From assembly GCF_003205835.1 (NCBI RefSeq), contig NZ_CP029773.1, positions 1,582,501 to 1,646,500 on the forward strand: DNA of 64,000 nucleotides, written 5' to 3'. Below the pieces are notes generated by a model, which saw only the letters and a program-made list of their open reading frames with translations, was not told the DNA's origin and searched no databases. Source of the stretch: Stenotrophomonas maltophilia (GTDB lineage Bacteria; Pseudomonadota; Gammaproteobacteria; Xanthomonadales; Xanthomonadaceae). This document shows, piece by piece, positions 57,398 through 64,000 of the stretch. The translations under genes and the position numbers were made by a program. Each line of letters opens with the position of its first letter. The first letter of the stretch is position 1.

Positions 57398-57894
57398 GTC
57401 GCATGGCCGGGTTGTGTGAATAAAATGAATGTGACGAGAGTGGCGTAAGCAAGGGCTAGTGTCGCCGACCATGCGGTCAGATGGCGTCCCTCATTTTTTG
57501 ACTGCGTTGGTTTCATGGTCGTAGATAGTCGGTTGGGGCGGACGAAACTAACTCTATCTGGCTAATAGTCAAGTGCCAATTAAGGGGCGAATGTTGGATT
57601 CCCGGCGGCCAGTGCATTTCGCTCAAGGATATTGTTTGTTGTCAAAAGAGGGCCGCTTTAGCGGCCCCTCTTTATTCGGTCCAGATTTTCTATTGGTCCA
57701 GTACCGTGTAGAGAAAAAATAGCGTTACCGGCAGCCAGCTCAGCGGTGAAGGCCCCGTACGCGCCTATTAGCGCGAGAAAGGGCCCCCTTCGCGTAACAG
57801 GTATCCCTAGGGACGGTCTGCATCCAAGGTGGCGCAACTGCGGGCCCGCCTGCACGAGGGACCCGCCTGCACGTGGGAAAACTATTGCGATTGC
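57398..57894. other. Low-GC gap with terminator
   Basis: About 500 bp without a supported gene and with lower GC than the core. A small minus-strand frame (57658-57855, 65 residues, hydrophobic FLALIGAYGAFTAELAAGNAIF) might be the end of a decayed gene. A terminator lies at 57644-57674. Confidence 0.4.
57644..57674. terminator. Bidirectional hairpin terminator
   Basis: AAAAGAGGGCCGC-TTTA-GCGGCCCCTCTTTA with an A run on the left and a T run on the right and one bulged base. Confidence 0.75.
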
Positions 57895-58302
57895 CTATTC
57901 GAAACTCGCCAAGAAGCGGTCAATGGCTTGCTTTCGCTTTCCAGGGGGGAGCGCGGTCAGACCTTCAAGGGCTTGAGAAAGCTTGGCCTGTTGAGCCTCG
58001 CTTTGAACACCCAGCGCCAAGATGGCGTCTGCCATCGCCGGCGTCGTCGCCAGCAAGTAAGCCGGCGGCACGTCCAGTGCCTGCGCGAGCTCAAACAGTG
58101 CTTCCAGGCTCACCGTCATCGATTCGCTCTCGTAGCGACTGATGCGAGCCGATGCGGTGTCTTTGTCCAGGCCCATCCTGACCCCTACTTCGCGCTGGCT
58201 AAAACCTCGAAGGATCCTGGCTTGGCGCAGTCGCGCCGCCACGATTCCTCGCGGAGTTGTTGGCGTAGTCACAGGCTGAACGGATGCAGTGCAGACATGC
58301 AC
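57895..58302 (-). CDS. XRE-family transcriptional regulator
   Basis: The 135-residue protein has a classical HTH_3 domain (about 22-82; VAARLRQARILRGFSQREVGVRMGLDKDTASARISRYESESMTVSLEALFELAQALDVPPAYLL) and a short C-terminal tail with QLxKLSQALEGLTALPPGKRKQAIDRFLASF-like helices. It is divergent from the secreted-protein operon at 58390 and could control it. The first 20 residues may not be real; a GTG nearer the domain is possible. Confidence 0.8.
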   Translation of the reverse strand: MHVCTASVQPVTTPTTPRGIVAARLRQARILRGFSQREVGVRMGLDKDTASARISRYESESMTVSLEALFELAQALDVPPAYLLATTPAMADAILALGVQSEAQQAKLSQALEGLTALPPGKRKQAIDRFLASFE

Positions 58303-58389
58303 CGATCATGACGCAAGGCCTACGCCCCGGGTAGACTCTACGTGTCACGTAAGTTCGTGGCAAGTCCATCCAAAGGAACGAGGGGCTGT

Positions 58390-59253
58390 ATGAAGAACGG
58401 GGCAGTTCTGGCTGGCGCGCTCGCGCTGGCCGTATCGACGGGCGCCCATGCCCAATCCACGACCGCTTCAGGCCTGCTTCGGCAGATCGGTGGGGCCATT
58501 TCTGGGAAATCCGGCTCGCAGGCCAAGGTGTCCCACCCCCTGTATGCCGAACCTGCCGGGATGTACTGGGACCTGGACGGGGACACCCTCGAGGGCGCTC
58601 AGCACCTGCGCGAAGGGCTGTCCTCCACCGGCGCGCAAGGGATCGACATGTGCGACATGAGCCTGCTGGCAATGGCCCATTCCGCCTTCCAGTTGAGGCC
58701 TGACAAACGGCAGTGGTGCTTGCGGCAGGCGTGGGTGGCCGTAAAGAGGACGACGGGCAGCAAAGAGGCGGAGCCGTCAGCGGCGGTGATCGAGCAACGC
58801 TTCGGGCCGGCCTTCGACGCAAGGCTCGAGCGGTTCAAAGGGGTTCGGCGGTATGCCGTTCGCCCGAACTTCAAAGCACTGGGCGGCGTCAGCTACAACG
58901 CAGATCGGGGCGTCATGGAAGTGTTCGTGCCGATGCCGCAGATCTCGCTTGCTGGCTTGAGTGTCACCGGAAAGAACTTCGTCCCCTGGATCCGCAAGAC
59001 CCCCACCGGCGTATCCAGCCCTCCGAACGCCGGGCGCTACCGGTTGCTGATCCGGATGGACCCCGCTGAAGCAGCCAGCCTCGCGCGGCAAGGCCGCTCC
59101 TTCCAGGACGACCGCGTGGTCTTCTCGGTCAACCGGGTTTGGATCGACGGCACGGAGCCCAAGATGGACGTGACCGTCGAAAAGGTGAGCCTGGGCTATC
59201 GGAACGAAACGATCGAAGTAGACGTTGCAAACGACCAGGGAGAAGGTGCATGA
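58390..59253 (+). CDS. Unknown secreted protein of the island
   Basis: The 287-residue protein has a signal peptide (MKNGAVLAGALALAVSTGAHAQ, cleavage after AHA) and a mature domain with Cys near 80 and 105 (DMCDMSL and WCLRQAW). I do not recognise its family. Later parts (VRRYAVRPNFKALGGVSYNADRGVMEVFVPMPQ, RYRLLIRMDPAEAASLARQ, FSVNRVWIDGTEPKMDVTVEKVSLGYRNETIEV) look beta-rich. A GAGGGG ribosome site precedes the ATG at 58390. It overlaps the next lipoprotein gene by ATGA. Confidence 0.7.
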   Translation: MKNGAVLAGALALAVSTGAHAQSTTASGLLRQIGGAISGKSGSQAKVSHPLYAEPAGMYWDLDGDTLEGAQHLREGLSSTGAQGIDMCDMSLLAMAHSAFQLRPDKRQWCLRQAWVAVKRTTGSKEAEPSAAVIEQRFGPAFDARLERFKGVRRYAVRPNFKALGGVSYNADRGVMEVFVPMPQISLAGLSVTGKNFVPWIRKTPTGVSSPPNAGRYRLLIRMDPAEAASLARQGRSFQDDRVVFSVNRVWIDGTEPKMDVTVEKVSLGYRNETIEVDVANDQGEGA

Positions 59254-59612
59254 AGCGTGGAATGGTGGTCGCCGCGGTAGCAGCTGTTGCCTTGATCGCG
59301 TGCGGTAAGGCGGAGCACGGACCGTCGGTAGAGCAGGTTGCAAAGGGCTACGAGCAGTATTTGAACGCGAACCTGGTGGCCGAACTGGGGCAGCGCGTGG
59401 AAGTGCGTGGCTGGGAGGACTTGAACGCCGACTGCAATCCGAGCGGCCCCGAGCGAACGACGTGCGTGACGGGCGGCACCCTCGATGTGGTTGGTTTCCA
59501 GGGTGGGCGCCAGCTCAAGGAAGAGCCTGCGCCCGTGCCAGCTCAGTCAGACCTGGTGTTTGAAAAACGGGCAGGGCAGTGGGTGCTCGTCGACGCACAG
59601 AAGAAGCCCTGA
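59250..59612 (+). CDS. Small lipoprotein of the island
   Basis: The 120-residue protein has a lipoprotein signal (MVVAAVAAVALIAC, Cys near 18) and a mature part with two further Cys (NADCNPSGPERTTCVTGG) that could form a disulfide. It is coupled to the secreted-protein gene by an ATGA overlap. No family is recognised; the shared transcript suggests an envelope complex. Confidence 0.7.
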   Translation: MKRGMVVAAVAAVALIACGKAEHGPSVEQVAKGYEQYLNANLVAELGQRVEVRGWEDLNADCNPSGPERTTCVTGGTLDVVGFQGGRQLKEEPAPVPAQSDLVFEKRAGQWVLVDAQKKP

Positions 59613-59659
59613 TCGGTCCCTTTAACCCGCCCTCTCGGTTTCGCTCATTTGGAGGTTTC

Positions 59660-60154
59660 ATGAATGCCCATGTCGGCTCTCACTCAACCGCGTCCCATAT
59701 GCAGTGGGGGCTGCTCGCACCCGCAACGGTCCTCCTCGGCGGCGCTGGCCTACTCGCCTTCGCAGGCGGTGCAGAAATTTTTGGAGAGCTGGGGCTTGCG
59801 TGGCAAGCTGTGGCGGCGTTCTCGGCTGGAGTCGGCGTGTTGGCGCTCCTCCTGCTGCTTTACGTGCTGAACTGGCGGGCAGCGCGCGTTCGGGCAGCCA
59901 GGGCGGCCAATCCCTTTCTCGAACCGAGGCGCGGCGGCTTTTGGAAGGGGGCATTGATGGGTACGCTGGTCGTGGTAGTCATCCAGCTGACGAGCATCGG
60001 TGTGGGGATCTTCTACCCTGGCCTGATCGAATCGGAACGCAACTTCTTCGTGTCCGTCCCGCCCTTGGCGTTGGCCGCCCTCTACACCGTCTTTCCGATT
60101 GCGCCCCTGGTGGGCGGGTTGATCGGGCGCGTGTGGCGCGCCACCAGCCTGTAG
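59660..60154 (+). CDS. Membrane protein of the island
   Basis: The 164-residue protein has about four membrane helices (near 15-36, 46-70, 98-118 and 132-155) separated by a basic cytoplasmic loop (LNWRAARVRAARAANPFLEPRRGG). It ends in a basic tail. It follows the lipoprotein gene by 47 bp and probably belongs to the same unit. Function unknown. Confidence 0.65.
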   Translation: MNAHVGSHSTASHMQWGLLAPATVLLGGAGLLAFAGGAEIFGELGLAWQAVAAFSAGVGVLALLLLLYVLNWRAARVRAARAANPFLEPRRGGFWKGALMGTLVVVVIQLTSIGVGIFYPGLIESERNFFVSVPPLALAALYTVFPIAPLVGGLIGRVWRATSL

Positions 60155-60240
60155 GGCGGGCCGGGGGCTTGTGACAAACATCAAAGGGGGCAAGTGCCCC
60201 CTTTCAGCGGTTCGCGAAAGATGCCGGCGACGATGGCCGC

Positions 60241-60444
60241 CTACGTCCTACGATGCTCGATCAAAGCCGTCCGGTAGTTCTCGCAAGCGTCCCGGAGGCC
60301 CGTTTTGGCCGCAGCGATCAACGCATCGGTGCTCATGATGGAAGCTTGGTTCCGTTCGACGATCAAAATCGGAAGGGCATCGATGGCCTGTTGCCAGTCG
60401 TGCTCCGAGCCTCTGTGCTGCTTGTTGTTGTAATTGTGGTCCAT
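60241..60444 (-). CDS. Small hypothetical protein downstream of hxsA
   Basis: A 67-residue soluble protein (MDHNYNNKQHRGSEHDWQQA, then LPILIVERNQASIMSTDALIAAAKTGLRDACENYRTALIEHRR). A good GGGGAG ribosome site precedes the ATG at 60444; a longer frame is open upstream. It is in the same orientation as hxsA, about 190 bp downstream of it. It may be part of the same unit or independent. Function unknown. Confidence 0.5.
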   Translation of the reverse strand: MDHNYNNKQHRGSEHDWQQAIDALPILIVERNQASIMSTDALIAAAKTGLRDACENYRTALIEHRRT

Positions 60445-60474
60445 GGTCTCTGCTCCCCTTAAAGATGGAAGCAT

Positions 60475-60635
60475 CTAACCATGTGCGCAAAGCTGCGCAA
60501 GTTCTACACAGGAGCGGATCTACAGATGTGTCGAGCCGTTCGCGATTCGGTCCTTAAATGCCACGGGTGTCTCACTCTTCTGGAGGCCGCTCGCTTTTTG
60601 GCCTCCCGCAGCCGCGGGATTAAAGGTGTTGAGGG
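60475..60635. other. Gap downstream of hxsA
   Basis: Two small inverted repeats (GGAGGCC/GGCCTCC around 60582-60606 and CCCGC/GCGGG just after it) lie in the gap between hxsA and the next small gene. There is no T run. No gene is seen. Confidence 0.45.
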
Positions 60636-61307
60636 CTAGATCCGCACGCCAAGCGCGTCCAGGGTGGGAGTCGTCATCGTTCCGGTTGCCCGGATGCCGT
60701 GGGCCAATTGGAACATCCGCAGCGCCGATTGGGTTTCAGGAGTGAGGACTCCGTCGATGGCACCCGGATCGTAGCCCTTGGAGTAGAGCGCTGCCTGTAC
60801 GCGCATGATGAGCAGCTTGAGCGCATCGGCGTCCCGTCCCTCCGTGACCGGCTTGTCGTAGGTGCCGGGCTCCAAGGACAGGTTGTTCGTGGATCTCGAG
60901 TTTGCTCGGGTGGCTGGATCCAGATTCTGGGTTGGGTAGCTATTCAAATGGCTGCCGCCACTGCTGCCCGTGCCAGTGGTTCGCGGGGCTGCTGGGGCCA
61001 CCGGTGCTGCTGGCGCGGTGTAGCGGGTGGGCGGTGGCGTATAGGTCGCCGGTGGCGGGGTATAGGAGCGATACGAGCTCCCCGACCCGGACGAATGGGA
61101 GCGATGGGAACTGTGTGATCGATGAGAGCTGTGGCTGCGGTGCCCTGCATACAGGTTGTGCCGACCTGCATTCAACGAGGTACTCAGGACGGTCGCGTAT
61201 TTCCCGTCTATCTCGGAGAGCCTGGAAAGGTCGGACTGGCCCTTGGGCGGCTCCGTGCCCAAGGTTCCCAAGGTGGCGGCGCCGACGATCATCAGTGCGT
61301 TGGACAT
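60636..61307 (-). CDS. hxsA: His-Xaa-Ser repeat protein HxsA
   Basis: The 223-residue protein fits the HxsA family: a short hydrophobic N-terminus (MSNALMIVGAATLGTLG), six consecutive His-x-Ser tripeptides at residues 56-73 (HRS/HSS alternating), a Pro/Thr/Tyr/Ala-rich linker (about 78-110) and a C-terminal peptidoglycan-binding domain (about 158-223; RVQAALYSKGYDPGAIDGVLTPETQSALRMFQ). The HxS tract is the likely substrate of the two radical SAM proteins encoded just upstream. The start is 2 bp after the hxsC stop. Membrane or periplasmic placement is inferred from the domain; a typical signal peptide is not clear. Confidence 0.88.
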   Translation of the reverse strand: MSNALMIVGAATLGTLGTEPPKGQSDLSRLSEIDGKYATVLSTSLNAGRHNLYAGHRSHSSHRSHSSHRSHSSGSGSSYRSYTPPPATYTPPPTRYTAPAAPVAPAAPRTTGTGSSGGSHLNSYPTQNLDPATRANSRSTNNLSLEPGTYDKPVTEGRDADALKLLIMRVQAALYSKGYDPGAIDGVLTPETQSALRMFQLAHGIRATGTMTTPTLDALGVRI

Positions 61308-61309
61308 GA

Positions 61310-62479
61310 TCAGGTTTCCAGGACGGGAGAGATGGCCCGGCTGGTCCAAGCCGGTGTGACCCATGAGAAGAAGCCGCCGCACCGCCGCCGCACCGAGCAG
61401 CCGTCACAGGCGGGCAGGTAGTCGTTCTTCCAAGGCGAAATGCTTTGCACTGCGTAGGGCCAAAGCGATCGGTCCAACGCGCACAAGGGCAGGTTGTAGA
61501 GCGAGACCGGGATTCCGCCCTCGGCCAGCAGCCCTACCGCTTCGGACAGGACGTCACCGTAGTCCGCTGGATCGGCCCAAAGCTCACGCTGACGCGCTTT
61601 GGCAAAGCCGATGGGCTCGATGCCCATCAGTGCAACGTGTTCGACGAAGGGCAGGTTTCGCCAGATGTAGCGGGCCAGCTGTGCCAGCCGCTCGACCGTG
61701 GGCTTAACCAATACGACTCGGATCTCCACCCGCTGCTGGGCGGCTTCCAATGCGTAGAGCCCACGAAGGGTCTGAGCGAACGCCCCCTCGCTTTGCACTA
61801 CGTAGTCGTGCAGGGCATAGCGGTCGCCGTAAAGCGGAATGCCCCAGCTCAGGTTGGGATGGAGGCCCGCAAATTTCGCGTGCAGGCCGGGCTCACGCAG
61901 TCGGCCGTTGGACAGGATGTGCAGGTGGGTGTTGGGCAGCACTTGCGCGCATTTGTCCACCAGGTCGACCAACCCGTCACCCAGCAGGGTCGGTTCCCCG
62001 CCGCTGATCGCCAGCGAAGGTTCCTCCGGATCGATGAGGTCGATCAGGTCCAGGAGGTGCCTCACCCGCCAATCGTCTTGAACGTCTCGGGGCGGCTGGG
62101 AGCACATCAGGCAGTAACTGTTGCAGCGCTCGGTGGCGAACAACACATTGCCGGTGTCCCCGCGCCGGTAGCGGATCGCCACCTTCTTCTGCAGGGGATT
62201 GAGCTCCACCACATCCCCAGGCTTGCAAACACCCGGCGGACCTTCCAGGCGAACGAGGGGAGTCTCACTGGGTGAGTGCAACCCGCCTGAGGGCAAGACT
62301 GCACCCCAAGGCAGGTTTAGCAGCTCATTGCTGGAGTGGTCCGCTGGGAGGTCCCTCAGATCCAGTGCCAGGCGCTCCAAGGGAAGCGCTGATCGGGCAA
62401 ACTCTGCCAGAGACACGACCTTCAGCAGACTGGCTTTCGCCGACGGCGCCAGCTCGGCTCTGGTTTCAAGCGGCAGCAT
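61310..62479 (-). CDS. hxsC: His-Xaa-Ser system radical SAM maturase HxsC
   Basis: The 389-residue protein has a radical SAM core with C119-x3-C123-x2-C126 (TERCNSYCLMC), the SAM-binding AISGGEPTLLGDG near 157-169, and a C-terminal auxiliary-cluster region with Cys333, Cys358, Cys361 and Cys367 (ACDGCSVRRRCGGFF). It fits the HxsC member of the paired maturases of the Hxs system. The start overlaps the end of hxsB by 14 bp, so the two are coupled. It should act in the cytoplasm on HxsA; the modification made is unknown. Confidence 0.85.
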   Translation of the reverse strand: MLPLETRAELAPSAKASLLKVVSLAEFARSALPLERLALDLRDLPADHSSNELLNLPWGAVLPSGGLHSPSETPLVRLEGPPGVCKPGDVVELNPLQKKVAIRYRRGDTGNVLFATERCNSYCLMCSQPPRDVQDDWRVRHLLDLIDLIDPEEPSLAISGGEPTLLGDGLVDLVDKCAQVLPNTHLHILSNGRLREPGLHAKFAGLHPNLSWGIPLYGDRYALHDYVVQSEGAFAQTLRGLYALEAAQQRVEIRVVLVKPTVERLAQLARYIWRNLPFVEHVALMGIEPIGFAKARQRELWADPADYGDVLSEAVGLLAEGGIPVSLYNLPLCALDRSLWPYAVQSISPWKNDYLPACDGCSVRRRCGGFFSWVTPAWTSRAISPVLET

Positions 62480-63962
62480 GGACGGCGTCCTCCACCGACG
62501 GCTTCGGATTGGCCCAGGAGCGCATCAATCCTTGGATGTTCCGGTCAGCCTTCTCGTAGCGCTCCAGCAGGAAATCAAAGAGCCCCATGTTCCGCCGGCA
62601 GAAGTCGCTGCTGGGCCGATGGCCGATGGGATCCCCCTGGCGGGCGTAGTGCTCGATCGGATCAGCGCCGCACATGGGCACAAACGCGCAATCGGAGCAC
62701 GTGGGTAGGGCCTCGGCGACGCCGGCGTCCAGCAAGCGGCCCATGGCGGGCGAGGACAGCCATTGGCCGCCCGGTTGGCTGACGTGGCCCAAGGCAAAGG
62801 CATCGTCCCCCATGGCGGCCAGCATGCGTGCCTCATCCGACGGATAGACCCGCCCATCATGGTCATAAATGACGGCGCCCAACCCGGCTCCGGAGGGCGA
62901 TCGGAGATCGACGTAACCGTGCCCGAACGAAGTGAAGAGCTGGGAGAGAAGGAGAGACGCGTAGGACTCTTCCATGGCGTAGCCGGCCAGGTTCACCGAC
63001 AGCAAGTGGTCGAATGCGCGTCGGTAGAAGGCCAGGAAGTCTTCCGTGGGGTAGCCGGTGCGGCGGGCCGTCTTGGTGGCGAATCCGTAGGGGCTCAGGG
63101 GACGCAGGGAGATGCTGTGGAATCCCAGCGTCCGGTATTCGTCGATGATGGCCTCAGGGACCTCGAGGCTCTGGCGGGTCAGGGTCGTCAGCGCCGAGAC
63201 GGCATCGTCTCCCAGCCAACGGCGCCCGCGTTCGATGCCCTCGACGGTCCTCCGGTAGCTGTCGCGGCCGGGCCGGGGGCGGTTGGCGTTGTGAAGCCAT
63301 TCGGGACCGTCCAGTGATGTGGACAGCTTGAAGCGATGTTCGGTCAGAAACGCCAGCTGGTCGTCGGTGAGGTCATGCAGGGTGGATGCCAGCACGAAGC
63401 GCAGCGAGCGTCGGGCCGTCCGATTGCGCTCGACGATCCGCCGGGTGATGGCCTTCACTTGCTCAAAATTGAGCAGGGGCTCACCCCCTTGGAATTCGAT
63501 CGTCAGTTCTTGGCTCGGCCATTCGAACAACCGTTCCACCGCCTGTTCGGCGTGCGCACTTTCCATGTCGAACGCGGTGGCGCTCGTGTCCTGCCGGGAC
63601 ACTTGGCAATAGTTACAGGTGTGATGGCAACGCAGCGACACCACGAAGATGTGCAGAGCGGGTCCACCCATCAGGTAGGACTTTCGGCTTCGAATTTGAC
63701 TGAGCAGTGGCGCCAAGCTGCTTCGGTCGGACCCGGCGACGGCCAGGTGCCGGGCTTCCAAATCTGCAAAGAGGGCGGAGTTGGTCGGCAACTGGTGGGT
63801 CACCAGGCGCTGAACGTCCTCCATCTTCATCAGGAGCCAGTCGCCCGCCATGGAGGAGACAAATGCCCGCTCGTGATCCCAAGGCAAGCGACGGAACCGT
63901 AGGGGCAGCAATTGGTAATTCGATGGGCCGGCGAAAGCCTCCGCGGACCTAAACCTCGACAT
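62466..63962 (-). CDS. hxsB: His-Xaa-Ser system radical SAM maturase HxsB
   Basis: The 498-residue protein has a RiPP-recognition-like N-terminal region (about 10-100) before the radical SAM core. C112-x3-C116-x2-C119 (SLRCHHTCNYC) binds the SAM cluster. FQGGEPLLNFEQV (near 157-169) and a SPASM-type tail (C422-x2-C425-x5-C431 then C455) for auxiliary clusters follow. It fits HxsB. The start is 14 bp inside the end of the preceding frame, probably hxsD. It pairs with HxsC, a rare case of two radical SAM proteins for one substrate. Confidence 0.87.
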   Translation of the reverse strand: MSRFRSAEAFAGPSNYQLLPLRFRRLPWDHERAFVSSMAGDWLLMKMEDVQRLVTHQLPTNSALFADLEARHLAVAGSDRSSLAPLLSQIRSRKSYLMGGPALHIFVVSLRCHHTCNYCQVSRQDTSATAFDMESAHAEQAVERLFEWPSQELTIEFQGGEPLLNFEQVKAITRRIVERNRTARRSLRFVLASTLHDLTDDQLAFLTEHRFKLSTSLDGPEWLHNANRPRPGRDSYRRTVEGIERGRRWLGDDAVSALTTLTRQSLEVPEAIIDEYRTLGFHSISLRPLSPYGFATKTARRTGYPTEDFLAFYRRAFDHLLSVNLAGYAMEESYASLLLSQLFTSFGHGYVDLRSPSGAGLGAVIYDHDGRVYPSDEARMLAAMGDDAFALGHVSQPGGQWLSSPAMGRLLDAGVAEALPTCSDCAFVPMCGADPIEHYARQGDPIGHRPSSDFCRRNMGLFDFLLERYEKADRNIQGLMRSWANPKPSVEDAVHAAA

Positions 63963-64000
63963 GCGAGGCCACCGGCTGTGCTTGGTTCAGCGCTGCCCGA
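63949..64000 (-). CDS. Probable HxsD, C-terminal end only
   Basis: Seventeen codons, including the stop, are visible at the edge (reading RAALNQAQPVASHVEV then TAG), overlapping the hxsB start by 14 bp. The fragment is too short for family recognition. The call rests on position: hxsD is the usual neighbour of hxsB. Any other small gene ending here is possible. Confidence 0.4.
   Translation of the reverse strand, partial: RAALNQAQPVASHVEV

Noticed and set aside
61089-61142. Simple microsatellite inside hxsA
   Set aside because: Codons differ between the repeats, so the DNA is not a tandem repeat; the peptide pattern is what is kept.
60636-63962. PQQ, mycofactocin or GRRM-type peptide pathway
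   Set aside because: The precursor has a His-x-Ser tract and a peptidoglycan-binding domain, and two coupled radical SAM proteins are present. This fits Hxs and not those systems.
54324-64000. Second tRNA-Ser attachment repeat inside the window
   Set aside because: I did not find a second copy of the tRNA 3' end to the right of the integrase, so the island is open-ended here.

Overview
The window is high-GC gammaproteobacterial chromosome and reads as Stenotrophomonas (S. maltophilia complex) or a very close Xanthomonadaceae relative. Three things point there: many GTAG-headed palindromes of the SMAG repeat type, a LexA operator of the Xanthomonadaceae form (TTAGTAGTAATACTACTAA) in front of lexA, and the gene orders nlpD without a following rpoS and lexA-recA-recX-alaS-csrA. 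The assignment is inference from sequence features only; no database comparison was made.

Positions 1 to about 9.5 kb are accessory-rich: an AraC regulator tail, crcB with a fluoride riboswitch, a divergent CI/Cro-like repressor pair, a small iron-sulfur membrane protein unit and a globin-hemN unit that share FNR-type sites, an IS3 remnant beside an ankyrin-SUFU gene, tRNA-Leu, a BLUF photosensor and a nucleotide-sugar dehydrogenase. From 9.5 to 23.4 kb come metabolic and envelope genes (a GltB-like flavoenzyme, TrhO, an FKBP, CorC/ExoD, a DUF47-Pit phosphate transporter pair, an S10 peptidase) and a broken acetyltransferase.

From 23.6 to 54.5 kb the window is core genome. It holds parE, then pyrG-kdsA-eno-ftsB-ispD-ispF-truD, surE-pcm-yqaA-nlpD, the convergent Mth938/yhbY pair, rlmE-ftsH-folP-miaA-hfq-hflX, pncC-ubiB and lexA-recA-recX-alaS-csrA. 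Genes here are tightly packed, with many ATGA overlaps, and the gaps hold repeats: SMAG palindromes, GGGGTC-type hairpins and a family of long-stem elements whose stems differ between copies yet stay self-complementary.

At 54.4 kb a tRNA-Ser(GCU) gene is followed by a tyrosine integrase, which marks the left end of a genomic island that continues past the window. The island carries ankyrin, membrane, regulator and secreted-protein genes of unknown role and, at its right end, a His-Xaa-Ser (Hxs) maturation system on the minus strand: the end of a probable hxsD, the two radical SAM maturases hxsB and hxsC, and hxsA, whose product has six consecutive His-x-Ser tripeptides and a peptidoglycan-binding domain. 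This peptide-modification system is the most interesting content here. Its chemistry and function are, as far as I know, not established.
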